A DNA stretch of 64,000 nt from Mactromeris polynyma (taxonomy: Eukaryota > Mollusca > Bivalvia > Venerida > Mactridae): contig JASFXZ010000040.1 of the NCBI GenBank assembly GCA_032209605.1, positions 496,001 through 560,000 of the forward strand. The letters run 5' to 3'. A model generated the notes under the pieces. That model was not told the origin of the DNA and made no database searches. It saw only the letters and a list, made by a program, of their open reading frames with translations. The translations under genes were made by a program, and so were the position numbers. This document shows, piece after piece, positions 21,883 to 34,978 of the stretch (its first letter is position 1; each line of letters starts with the position of its first letter).

Positions 21883-22755
21883 GTGACATTTTTTTGAAAT
21901 TTCATAAATATGCATATTTCCTCCGACAATTTAAATGAATACTTTTACAGACTACATTATTATTGTATACGTTGTTTCAATAGACATTGTTTATTTATAA
22001 GTACATCTTAACTAAATTCCGACCTCATTTGTCTGATTTATAGAAGACTCCAAAACCATTTACGAACGAGTATAAATGCTTTATAAATCAAGTTCACATT
22101 CCACCAGTTTAAGTTTTAATGACAAATCCCTATGATTCAGTTCATATATTCAATGAAAGCAAAGATGTTTCAACAAGTTTGCTCTTTTAATCTGACAGAA
22201 CAGCGCACAAAAAATGCCTCTTACTTTGACACGTTTCTGAATTTTCCATGGATGAGAAAAAACATGTATGGTTACTGCGAACATAATTTAATCTTGTTAG
22301 CTCGGTTTTATAACGGGGAACACGGGACTTCATTATACCGCATCTCTACATTGCTCACTCAAAACTTCTCCTTTTGTTGTACAGCATTTGAAAAGTGGTG
22401 CCACGCTGCTGCTGTTGTGGCATTGTAAAATACATCAGTATTTTTAGAGACGTGTACATATCGTGAACATTATATTGTTTATGTGTTTATGTCATACAGA
22501 TCTTATTAAAACGATATTACATTCGAAATGCAGTCCTTGTGGGACAAAAGCCGAGTGCCATTGCAAATCTGACTACTGACTGATTGAATGATTTAACTCT
22601 TCAACAGTTCATGAATAAAGTATGAATGAAGTTATTTCAAATAACTTTTCAGTCACAAATTTAGCTGTTCTGAACACAAATCTGCCCGTATTATGAATAA
22701 TTAATAAGGCAATTGTCACACCGGTAACACTTAAAAGGTTTTTTTTTATTTGCAG
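21883..22755. other. sequence upstream of the first receptor exon seen
   Basis: This is intronic to the receptor if its first exons lie upstream. The frame at 22132-22428 shows no TM1/TM2 features. A polypyrimidine run and AG at 22741-22755 form the acceptor for the next exon. Confidence 0.5.
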
Positions 22756-23140
22756 ACTGTGTCAATTGCAGTATCCGTGTTGACGCTTGGCGCCATTGCT
22801 GTTGAGCGCTACTTCGCCATATGCCATCCTTTACGTCGTCGTTTAAATCCCTGGACGGTTACTATTTTCATCATTGCTATATGGATATCAGCTATTTCCA
22901 TAGCCGTACCAGAACTAATCTATCAAACAAAACACCGCCTGTACCCCGAGTACGTGACGAACTACTTGCAGTACTGCGGTCAGACTTTATCTTATGAGCA
23001 ACAGAAGTATTACCAAATCTTTCTTATGGTGCTTTTGTACGACGTTCCAATGTGTCTTATGTTTTTTGCCTACACGACGATTGCTGTTCGACTGTGGAGA
23101 GACACATTTCCTGAAAATGTGAACAGTCGTTTAAACGCCG
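22756..23140 (+). CDS. neuropeptide GPCR, exon with TM3-TM5 (orexin/allatotropin receptor-like)
   Basis: This exon encodes the middle of a rhodopsin-class receptor, a seven-helix plasma-membrane protein that couples a peptide ligand to G proteins. TM3 ends in AVERYFAICHPL, an E-R-Y version of the D/E-R-Y/W motif. TM4 is a run around IFIIAIWISAISIAVPE. The second extracellular loop has the expected disulfide cysteine (YLQYCG). TM5 is VLLYDVPMCLMFFAY. The acceptor is TTTTATTTGCAG just before 22756 and the reading frame starts in phase 0. The donor GTAAGT is at 23141 and leaves one base of a split glycine codon, which the exon at 33063 completes. Exons for the N-terminus, TM1 and TM2 are not identified. 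GPCR identity is secure. The orexin/allatotropin assignment is inferred from overall resemblance, especially of the TM6-TM7 exons. Confidence 0.9.
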
Positions 23141-23306
23141 GTAAGTAACTTTAAATAATATATAGTGAGTTAACCATTAACCCAATGTGTCGGATTTCTT
23201 TTTTTATTGTTACAAGACAACGCTCTCTAGTGATTTCATTGATTCAAAACGAGAGCGACAGACGACAGAACAGAAACAAATACATACGACCTATTTAAAT
23301 TGATAC

Positions 23307-23455
23307 TTTTTCGGCGTAGCTGTATAATATTAATTTTGAGCTATATTTTAGACCAATCAAATATTGTATATGAAGCGCGTTGTTTAAATATGCAACACAT
23401 TAGACGATTTGATCGGTTTATATTTTAAGTGGCGCGGCACCAAATGGGTCACTTT
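23307..23455 (+). repeat. dispersed repeat family R2-like, copy in intron
   Basis: TTTTTCGGCGTAGCTGTATA, then ATTTTGA(G/C)CTA and GACCAATCAAA/ACCAACCAAA are shared with 48592-48740. Both end with GGCACCAAA followed by TGGGT or CTGGGT. The head also matches the 9850 and 52796 copies. Non-coding. Confidence 0.7.
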
Positions 23456-25100
23456 CCAGTAGCGAATCCCTCTAGCGAAATTAGAGGTCCGAAATAGGGC
23501 GATTCTTTAAACATCATTTTATCTACTCCGTTCATCTTTTTTATCATTTCAGTGTCTGCATTGACGTATTTAGTTCGGACCCTTTTGTCAAATGTGCGTT
23601 CTTCTTTGATAACAGAGAATGTAGCTTACAGTTTATGACTAAATCACGCTCACGTATGACATGACGGTTTAAAGTGAAAACAATATGTTATCAAACTATC
23701 TGCCTGATATGACATATGATAAGCATCAGGTTATAAATGTGTTACTACTAGTCTACTAGTTACTTAAATAAATGTGATTTCCGGCCGTATGATATCCTCG
23801 AAAATGTTATAGTGTTGTGTGTGTATCATAAAGGTGGAATATACATATTAATTATATAATTTACGCAATTACATGTTGTAGTTTTGGCTTAAACTAAACA
23901 CTTCATATGGTCGTTTCTTTTGAAAATTCTTCAGGGAAACACGATAATCAAAGTTCTGTCTTAAACGTGCGAAAACGAACGTTTTGAAAAATAATGCTAC
24001 CCAGAATAATAATATTGCACTAAAGAAGTTTTTAATTGGAATTCGTAATAAGCCTAATAGATTTATCTTACCAATTCAATTTAGCCTAATTGTAAGTATT
24101 ACTGTAGAGTTATCTGAATTCCAATTTCAATATGTGCTTGACACAATACATTTTCTTTTCTAATACTGATTGTTGAGGACTGACTCGCTCGATTATGATG
24201 TGGGTGACGCTAATAGTGTTAGCTTATCCAATCATTTCTTATTAATTATCTTCTAATATCGGTAATATAAACAACATGGTATTTCCGTCTTGTGTTATAA
24301 CTGACCGAATAAAAGCTTTAATGGTTAATGCGGCTTATAAATTCTATCAGGCTTCTGTGTGTTTTGTTTTACTTGACATGTGTGTCAATGTTGCCCTGAA
24401 AATTAGAATGGATTGTGTTAATCGTGTACATTGTCTAAGCCGCATAATTATGCGACATCTATCATAGATTCACGGTATATTCTACTTCCTGCTGGTATTA
24501 GCATTTTTTCTTGAAATTGCCAACATCCGGCTCAGCATGGTGAGAGAAAAATGTACATTTACATTTCCAATCTTGATCACTTACTTGTTTTATAGTTATT
24601 CCTGGCGGATGAATTCCTGATTGAACTATGTCGGAACACTCCAAAAGTGCTCCGCATTATTCTCAATTATTGTCCTTACTGTTGTGTTTTTATGTGGTTG
24701 TCCAACTTTGTTGTTGATGATAAAACATAGGAGTTGGTTTTCAACGCCACTGAATCCCAGAAACAAAAGCCAAATCACGAACGAGTGGTGATTCAGAATA
24801 ATGTATGCTTAAGCAAAACGTTGTCTAAGTTGTTTTCATATTTATTGTTCAATGTTCACACAATTTAAAAAACTTATTTGCTACAAAATTATCTCAGACA
24901 TATTATTTGCGGATCTATCACTATAAATTCTCATACGAATTTACTAGGCATATCAGCGGGAAAAGATAAGTATATCTACCATCTTAGTGCATGTTAACAT
25001 AAATTATAATCTAATATGGTAATTACCAACACGTCGGTAGCACAACAAATATTAGCGAGCGATTTAACGTCAAACTTATTATCGTTATTAAGCTATTAGG

Positions 25101-28100
25101 AAACAACCGAGGAAGACACAACTAAACCATGCAGAGTAAACACACAACTGAACCATTGACGGGAAACACACAACTGAACCATTGACGGGAAACACACAAC
25201 TGAACCATTGACGGGAAACACACAACTGAACCATTGACGGGAAACACACAACTGAACCATTGACGGGAAACACACAACTGAACCATTGACGGGAAACACA
25301 CAACTGAACCATTGACGGGAAACACACAACTGAACCATTGACGGGAACCACACAACTGAACCATTGACGGGAACCACACAACTGAACCATTGACGGGAAA
25401 CACATAACTGAACCATTGAGAGGAAACACAACTGAACCATTGACGGAAAACACACAACTGAACCATTGACGGGAAACACACAACTGAACCACTGAGAGGA
25501 AACACACAACTGAACCATAGACGGGAAACACACAACTGAACCAATGAGAGGAAACACACAACTAAACCAATGAGAGGAAACACACAACTGAACCAATGAG
25601 AGGAAACACACAACTGAACCAATGAGAGGAAACACACAACTGAACCATTGACGGGAAACGTACAACTGAACCATTGACGGGAAACACACAACTGAACCAT
25701 TGACGGGAAACACACAACTGAACCATTGACGGGAAACACACAACTGAACCATTGACGGGAAACACACAACTGAACCACTGAGAGGAAACACACAACTGAA
25801 CCATTGACGGGAAACACACAACTGAACCATTGACGGGAAACACACAGGTGAACCATTGACGGGAAACACACAACTGAACCATTGAGAGGAAACACAACTG
25901 AACCATTGACGGAAAACACACAACTGAACCATTAAAGGGAAACACACAACTAAACCACTGAAAGGAAACACACAACGGAACCATTGACGGGAAACACACA
26001 ACTGAACCATTGACGGGAAACACACAACTGAACCATTGACGGGAAACACATAACTGAACCATTGACGGGAAACACACAACTGAACCATTGACGGGAAACA
26101 CATAACTGAACCATTGACGGGAAACACACAACTTAACCACTGAGAGGAAACACACAACTGAACCATTGACGGGAGACACATAACTGAACCATTGAGAGGA
26201 AACACAACTGAACCATTGACGGAAAACACACAACTGAACCAATGAGAGGAAACACACAACTGAACCAATGAGAGGAAACACACAACTAAACCAATGAAAG
26301 GAAACACACAACGGAACCATTGACGGGAAACACACAACTGAACCATTAAAGGGAAACACACAACTGAACCATTGACGGGAAACACATAACTGAACCATTG
26401 ACGGGAAACACACAACTTAACTACTGAGAGGAAACACACAACTGAACCATTGACGGGAAACACACAACTGAACCATTGACGGGAAACACACAACTGAACC
26501 ATTGACGGGAAACACACAACTGAACCATTGACGGGAAACACACAACTGAACCATTGACGGGAAACACATAACTGAACCATTGACGGGAAACACACAACTG
26601 AACCATTGACGGGAAACACATAACTGAACCATTGACGGGAAACACACAACTTAACCACTGAGAGGAAACACACAACTGAACCATTGACGGGAGACACACA
26701 ACTGAACCATTGAGAGGAAACACAACTGAACCATTGACGGAAAACACACAACTGAACCAATGAGAGGAAACACACAACTGAACCAATGAGAGGAAACACA
26801 CAACTAAACCACTGAAAGGAAACACACAACGGAACCATTGTCGGGAAACACACAACTGAACCATTAAAGGGAAACACACAACTGAACCATTGACGGGAAA
26901 CACATAACTGAACCATTGACGGGAAACACACAACTTAACTACTGAGAGGAAACACACAACTGAACCATTGACGGGAAACACACAACTGAACCATTGACGG
27001 GAAACACACAACTGAACCATTGACGGGAAACACACAACTGAACCATTGACGGGAAACACACAACTGAACCATTGACGGGAACCACACAACTGAACCATTG
27101 ACGGGAAACACACAAATGAACCAATGAGAGGAAACACACAACTGAACCATTGACGGGAAACACACAACTGAACCATTGACGGGAACCACACAACTGAACC
27201 ATTGACGGGAAACACACAACTGAACCATTGACGGGAAACACACAACTGAACCATTGACGGGAAACACACAACTGAACCATTGACGGGAAACACACAACTG
27301 AACCATTGACGGGAAACACACAACTGAACCATTGACGGGAAACACACAACTGAACCATTGACGGGAACCACACAACTGAACCATTGACGGGAAACGCACA
27401 ACTGAACCATTGACGGGAACCACACAACTGAACCACTGACGGGAAACACACAAATGAACCATTGACGGGAAACGCACAACTGAACCATTGACGGGAACCA
27501 CACAACTGAACCACTGACGGGAAACACACAACTGAACCATTGACGGGAAACGCACAACTGAACCATTGACGGGAAACACACAACTGAACCAATGAGAGGA
27601 AACACACAACTGAACCATTGACGGGAAACACACAACTGAACCATTGACGGGAAACACACAAATGAACCAATGAGAGGAAACACACAACTGAACCATTGAC
27701 GGGAAACACACAACTGAACCATTGACGGGAAACACACAAATGAACCAATGAGAGGAAACACACAACTGAACCATTGACGGGAAACACACAAATGAACCAA
27801 TGAGAGGAAACACACAACTGAACCATTGACGAGAAACACACAACTGAACCATTGACGGGAAACACATAACTGAACCATTGACGGGAAACACACAACTGAA
27901 CCATTGACGGGAACCACACAACTGAACCATTAAAGGGAAACACACAACTGAACCATTGACGGGAAACACACAACTGAACCATTGACGGGAACCACACAAC
28001 TGAACCATTAAAGGGAAACACACAACTGAACCATTGACGGGAAACACACAACTGAACCATTGACGGGAAACACACAACTTAAACACTGAGAGGAAACACA

Positions 28101-31036
28101 CAACTGAACCATTGACGGGAAACACACAACTGAACCATTGACGGGAAACACACAGCTGAACCATTGACGGGAAACACACAACTGAACCATTGACGGGAAA
28201 CACACAACTGAACCATTGACGGGAAACACACAACTGAACCATTGACGGGAAACACACAACTGAACCATTGACGGGAAACACACAACTGAACCATTGACGG
28301 GAAACACACAACTGAACCATTGACGGGAAACACACAACTGAACCACTGAGAGGAAACACACAACTGAACCATTGACGGGAAACACACAACTGAACCATTG
28401 ACGGGAAACACACAACTGAACCATTGACGGGAAACACACAACTGAACCATTGACGGGAAACACACAACTGAACCATTGACGGGAAACACACAACTGAACC
28501 ATTGACGGGAAACACACAACTGAACCATTGACGGGAAACACACAACTGAACCATTGACGGGAAACACACAACTGAACCATTGACGGGAAACACACAACTG
28601 AACCATTGACGGGAAACACATACTAGTAACTGAACCATTGACGGGAACCACACAACTGAACGATTGACGGGAAACACACAACTGAACCATTGATGGGAAA
28701 CACACAACTGAACCATTGACGGGAAACACACAACTGAACCAATGAGAGGAAACACACAACTTAACCACTGAAAGGAAACACATAACTGAACCATTGACGG
28801 GAACCACACAACTGAACCATTGACGGTAAACACACAACTGAACCACTGAGAGGAAACACACAGCTGAACCATTGACGGGAAACACACAACTGAACCATTG
28901 ACGGGAAACACACAACTTAACCACTGAGAGGAAACACATAACTGAACCATTGACGGGAAACACAACTGAACCATTGACGGGAAACACACAACTGAACCAT
29001 TGACGGGAAACACACAACTTAACCACTGAGAGAAAAGACACAACTGAACCATTGACGGGAAAGACACAACTGAACCATTGACGGGAAACACACAACTGAA
29101 CCATTGACGGGAAACACACAACTGAACCATTGACGGGAAACACACAACTGAACCATTGACGGGAAACACACAACTGAACCATTGACGGCATACACATAAC
29201 TGAACCATTGACGGGAAACACACAACTGAACCAATGAGAGGAAACACACAATTTAACCACTGAGAGGAAACACACAACTTAACCACTGAGAGGAAACACA
29301 CAACTGAACCATTGACGGGAAACACACAACTGAACCAATGAGAGGAAACACACAACTTAACCACTGAGAGGAAACACACAACTTAACCACTGAGAGGAAA
29401 CACACAACTGAACCATTGACGGGATAAAACACAACTGAACCACTGAGAGGAAACACACAACTGAACCATTGACGGAAAACACACAACTGAACCACTGAGA
29501 AGAAACACACAACTGAACCATTGACGGGAAACACACAACTGAACCATTGACGGGAACCACACAACTGAACCACTGAGAAGAAACACACAACTGAACCATT
29601 GACGGGAAACACACAACTGAACCATTGACGGGAAACACACAACTGAACCATTGACGGCATACACATAACTGAACCATTGACGGGAAACACACAACTGAAC
29701 CAATGAGAGGAAACACACAATTTAACCACTGAGAGGAAACACACAACTGAACCATTGACGGGAAACACACAACTGAACCAATGAGAGGAAACACACAACT
29801 TAACCACTGAGAGGAAACACACAACTTAACCACTGAGAGGAAACACACAACTGAACCATTGACGGGATAAAACACAACTGAACCACTGAGAGGAAACACA
29901 CAACTGAACCATTGACGGAAAACACACAACTGAACCACTGAGAAGAAACACACAACTGAACCATTGACGGGAAACACACAACTGAACCATTGACGGGAAC
30001 CACACAACTGAACCACTGAGAAGAAACACACAACTGAACCATTGACGGGAAACACACAACTGAACCATTGACGGGAAACACACAACTGAACCATTGACGG
30101 GAAACACACAACTGAACCATTGACGGGAACCACACAACTGCACCACTGAGAGGAAACACACAACTGAACCATTGACGGGATACACACAACTGAACCACTG
30201 AGAGGAAACACATAACTGAACCATTGACGGGAAACACACAACTGAACCATTGACGGGAAACACACAACTGAACCATTGACGGGAAACACACAACTGAACC
30301 ATTGACGGGAAACACACAACTTAACCACTGAGAGGAAACACACAACTGAACCATTGACGGGAAACACACAAATGAACCAATGTGAGGAAACACACAACTG
30401 AACCATTGACGGGAAACGTACAACTTAACCATTGAGAGGAAACGTACAACTTAACCATCGAGAGGAAATACATTACTAAACCATTGAGAGGAAACGTACA
30501 GCTTAACTTTCGAGATGAAACACACTACTAAACCATTGAGAGGAAACGCATATCTAAACCATTGAGATGAAACGCACAACTAAACCATCGAGAGGAAACG
30601 TACAACTTAACCATTGAGAGGAAACGTACAACTTAACCATTGAGAGGAAACGCAAAACTAAACCATCGAGAGGAAACACACTACTAAACCATTGAGAGGA
30701 AACGCACATCTAAACCATTGAGAGGAAACGTACAACTTAACCATCGAGAGGAAACACACTACTAAACCATTGAGAGGAAACGCACAACTAAACCATCGAG
30801 AGGAAACACACTACTAAACCATTGAAAGGAAACGCACAACTAAACCATTGAGATGAAACATACAACTAAACCATTGAGAGGAAACATACAACTAAACCTT
30901 GAAGAGGAAACGCACATCTAAACCATGCAGAGGAAACGCACATCTAAACCATTGAGAAGTTACACACATCTCAACCGTGCAGAGGAAACTCACAATTAAA
31001 CCATTGGAGAGGCAATAAACTTCTAAACCATGCAAA
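25101..31036. repeat. giant 26-bp minisatellite, about 228 units
   Basis: The unit is GAAACACACAACTGAACC followed by an 8-bp variable block. Block types are ATTGACGG (the majority), ACTGAGAG, AATGAGAG and ATTAAAGG. The core is homogeneous from 25140 to about 30410. From there to 31036 the units are older and diverged (CGTACAACTTAACC, CACACTACTAAACC, ATCGAGAG). Units at both ends carry ACCATGCAGAG. A few units are 24 bp. The + strand is strongly A/C-rich (11 A, 7 C, 5 G and 3 T per unit). Because 26 is not a multiple of three, one frame samples all three phases of the unit. The - strand consensus has no stop in any phase, giving false open frames up to 814 codons. Confidence 0.98.
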
Positions 31037-33062
31037 GGGAAATCGTAATCGTGTATAATCCTTATATAGTTGCTGGTACCATACGAATGTAATTTGTATT
31101 AAGCTGAGAAACCGATATTGCTTCAAGAAATGTGTCAATTTACAGTAAATTACAGTTATGTCTGGGGAACTCATTTTGGTAAATGGAAAGTTGAGTGAAA
31201 TGAGTTCTTAAATTATTGCGGACGGCCAAAATATTTTTCAGCCGATGAAATTCAAAGTCGAATATTATTTTTACAGACATTTTTCAGACTATTTGAGGTT
31301 ATAATGTTTTGAAACAAATATTTGTAATTGGATATAGCCTCCCCTCCAGTAACATTCAAGCAAAAAGTATTCGAGTTTGCAAAATGCGGAATGCATTGAT
31401 ATTATCAAGGCATTCAAATTCCTACTCGATAATTCTACGTGAACAAAAACCACAATAAGACACAAACAAGCTCATTTTCTAACTACGTATTTACAGAACG
31501 CGTAAACAACTTTTGTTCTTCTAGTCAAGAGGATCATATTAATTCAAACTGAGAAAATCAGTACGAGAACTTTGCAGTTAATTCATTGAATAAACGCACG
31601 TAGGAGAATTTCCTCTAAGAATGATTATCATTTCTAGGAGAGTTAACACATGGACTGAGTATTTGATCATTGCGGTCACATTTACCAGAATGTCATTAAC
31701 CGTTTATCTACTGACGATTCATTAATTTCATTAGCACATGATAATGACATTTTACCCTTCAAGACACTCTTAAATGACACAATCCCAATTACTAGCTGAC
31801 CAGAGATATTTGCTGAATGTAGATTGATTCTTAATTAAAATATAAGATTTAAATTTCATTACTTTCCCAACTTCTTTGTCAATACGTGTACGAATGACTC
31901 ACGACGATACAGGGAAACTAAGACCCTCGAACCTACATCAAAGAGGTGGTAACGTCATCCATGTTGGTCTGAACTTCTAGAATATTGATATTTCTTTTCT
32001 CATATGTATTGTCATTACAAAGTTAATACGCGAACTTGCAAGAAATAATTACGTAAATTAATCAACTTAAGCTTAAAATGTTTTGAAAAAATATCACATG
32101 CGAGCACTGAAGGTGATTCAGACTTTTATAATCTAGTTGTACAAAAAGGAACCAAAGTATGATATGCATAAAGAACACCTTACTGATTCTAGTAGTCTTT
32201 GTAGAAAATTATATTATTATAATTTGATATTAGTGGGTCTTTTTAAATGCATTTTACTAAAATAAAATGATTGTATAACAGAAAAAATGACTGTGAAAGA
32301 AATGTTGCATATAAGATAACTCATCGTTAAGTTTATTGTAGGAAGTACTCATTATTTGTTTTTTTTACAAAATATTAAATTTACAAAATTCCAGTAATGC
32401 TTTGTATATGTAACAAGTAACGCAATACTTACATACGTTTTATACAAAAGCTGAGGACAAAAGGACGGTCAGTGTTTCTCAATTTTTACTTTTAGTGATT
32501 GTAGAGGTACTTAAAAAGGGTGCAGCATTTGGCTTTAAGTATATAGTGATAGTTAATGTTCGCTACTATCGGTGGATATAGTTACTGCGTTATTGTTTCA
32601 CCAGGGTAAACAGATGCTTCCTTCATACCTTATTAACACCATTTTCTTTCATCCATTTAATTACACGACAATGAACATGGGGAATCATCTTAATGCATAA
32701 ACACTATTTTCTACGCTGGCTATCGTATATGTGTTTGATTTATCCACACAGCCACCGTCAGTTGGAATTCCTTAATGCTATTAAACGTGACATTGTCCGA
32801 TTTACGATGTATTATAATGTTGCATCCTCATTGATATTATCACCATTAACTTTCTGAGACAGACAGTACATGTTATGCAGCATCTAATCGGTGCTTAGCC
32901 TACGGTAAATTTTTGGGCATGCGCATTGTGAGTTTCTAAATGCTAGAATGTCAAAAATGGATGCTGAGCTCAATGTCATTTCAAGCTGTACCTTCAACCC
33001 TTCTATAAGCTTGCCTGTAATGCCATAGAACATGATAAATAACGTTGGCTATTTATTTACAG

Positions 33063-33198
33063 GTAGAAGAACACAGATGGCGGGTCCAAGACAAGACACC
33101 CAACTGAACACACGCAGAAAGGCTGCGAAAATGTTGATGACTATAGTAGCATTGTTTGCTTGCAGCTATCTGCCTCTGCACGTGTTCAACATTCTCAA
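33063..33198 (+). CDS. neuropeptide GPCR, exon with TM6
   Basis: The exon completes the split glycine and then encodes RRTQMAG, the end of the third intracellular loop (NTRRKAAKMLM) and TM6 (TIVALFACSYLPLHVFNIL). The F-x-C-x-x-P pattern of TM6 in rhodopsin-class receptors is present. The R-R-K-A/T-A/T-K-M-L segment is typical of orexin, QRFP and allatotropin receptors. The acceptor is TTTACAG at 33056-33062 and the donor GTTAGT is at 33199. It ends in phase 2 with AA of a lysine codon that is completed at 33540. An upstream ATG at 33032 is intronic and is not the start. Confidence 0.92.
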
Positions 33199-33539
33199 GT
33201 TAGTTATTTTTTTGTTAAAAATAAATTAAATAATGTTTTACTTCCTCCTTACCACCAAGTCTATGCTGATACATAGCTGTCAGACAACTCCATACGGGCG
33301 CAATACGGGAAAGCAACATGTTGCATTTACTAGTGATTTATTTCCATTATTTCCCAGATTCAGACAGTGTTTGCTGTATAGGTGTATGTTGGGTATCACC
33401 GTAACATCGGATGTTTGATTATATTAACATACCCATTGATTTACACGTTTTCATAGCACCATATCTCTAGTGAAAAGGTTTATCACATTATTGAATGTTG
33501 TTAATGCGAAAACTTAGAAATACATTTATTTTATTTCAG

Positions 33540-33658
33540 ATTTTACGGAACGCTATACACATGGGATGACTATGTGGTGATAACCTACGCTTTGATATCA
33601 CGTGGTATGTGCTACATGAACAGTGCTATGAATCCAATCATCTACAATTTTATGAGCG
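33540..33658 (+). CDS. neuropeptide GPCR, exon with TM7
   Basis: The exon reads on from the split lysine as FYGTLYTWDDYVVITYALIS, then RGMCYMNSAMNPIIYNFMSG. The N-P-I-I-Y motif of TM7 is intact, and the N-S-A-x-N-P-I-I-Y-N-F context matches orexin/allatotropin-type receptors. The acceptor is TTATTTCAG at 33531-33539. The donor is GTATGA at 33659, after the first base of a glycine codon. Phases agree with both neighbours. Confidence 0.92.
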
Positions 33659-34978
33659 GTATGAATTTTTTGTACATGTAACGTACCAGAACACTCAAGC
33701 AAGTGGCATTGTATTGCCGCAAATAGTTCGTGTCGCATATAGTTTACGCGTGAACTATAGTTCGCCTCGTCACGCGGCACTGACTATATGTGGCACTACA
33801 TGGCACAATGCTGAGATAATAAGTCGCCATGTACTCCTATAAACAACAACGAAGTAAAATCGCTCTTTCGTCCACTATCGCTTTAACCCTATGTATATTG
33901 TAAAACCATGTACTAAGGTGGATAAAAGTTACATTCCATTTCTCTATTGCGTTCATTCCGGTCTCACAGCTTGGCATATTCCCGTTATCCAGTTTAAATT
34001 GTTAACATTTTCACAATGCATCCTGGTTGATCCGCCTCTGTTGTTTGACTACAAGATAAGTAATTTCTTCAAATAAATGCCATTTAAACGACAGGACGGT
34101 AGATCATGCAAAATATGTGTTGTTATGTACAACCACTTACATAATAGATTTATAACTTCATATAATATGACATTTTGTAACTTAGTTCGGAATATTCGAT
34201 CATCATGGAACGCTAACGTCTATGTTCCTTTGCATGATGGATCTCAGAAATGCATACCTCGTAGGCACATATTGACAGCTACTTTATATGAATAGAGCGA
34301 GAAAGTAATGAAGACACCAAATCCATAAGGGAAATTATGCGTACTCTAGATTACTACATGGTAATAAACATGCTATGTTTGACAAGAGTTGTCATTTGTT
34401 GAAAGGTGAATTGGTATGAACAGATGCAGCTTCACGAATTATGTGAATGGGTTTGTTCACACATGTCATATCGACATTCTCCATCAGTTGCTAGTTCATC
34501 TTTCATACTTATAGCATGGTTACTCCTTTCAAGATTTATCGACAAAAATATGTCGTACTTAGAACAAATTCAGTTCAGATCAATGCCTGATATTCCACAA
34601 TTTTTAAAGATTAGTTCAAAATCATTGTTAGAATTCCTAATATGATTAGTGATTCGTTTGTCTTTTTTATAAACCGCACTCCTTCCGCTTAAAATGTACA
34701 TGTAAACGTTTATTTTGTACTGATGAGAATAGGCGACTTCCTATTACACTTGATATTGGCGCACTTATTTCGAAAATTGGAAACTTTATTTCTGTTTTGA
34801 AATTCTGAACAAAACACAAACATGTGTGTATGAATCACATAGAGCGTTGCACTGATTACGTACGGTTGGCATTCTATATTCCCTAACGCAGACAATTGAC
34901 TTTCAACCTATTTGCAATTCTACTATAACACTAGTTTTTATATGCCATGTGTTAATGAATTCGTTTTTTTATTTTCAG
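33659..34978 (+). other. 1.3-kb receptor intron (TM7 to tail)
   Basis: Bounded by GTATGA and a T-rich TTTATTTTCAG. Several short open frames inside (33609-33842, 34077-34295, 34406-34645) have no motif and are not called. Confidence 0.8.

Larger units (their letters stand above)
23141..33062 (+). other. 9.9-kb receptor intron (TM5-TM6)
   Basis: The intron is bounded by GTAAGT at 23141 and TTTATTTACAG ending at 33062. It contains the R2-like repeat at 23307, unassigned sequence at 23456-25100, the 26-bp minisatellite at 25101-31036, and unassigned AT-rich sequence at 31037-33062. No intervening exon was recognised. Confidence 0.85.

Noticed and set aside
25088..30432. A dozen overlapping long open frames (up to 814 codons) on the - strand
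   Set aside because: They are translations of the 26-bp minisatellite in all frames. There is no splice context, no codon bias and no non-repetitive domain.
25101..31036. Considered as a CRISPR-like array
   Set aside because: There are no unique spacers between repeats. Units are contiguous, and the setting is an intron of an animal gene.
32760..33062. Upstream ATG at 33032 considered as a start for the TM6 exon
   Set aside because: It precedes a good acceptor site, and the phase matches the exon at 22756-23140, so this part is intron.
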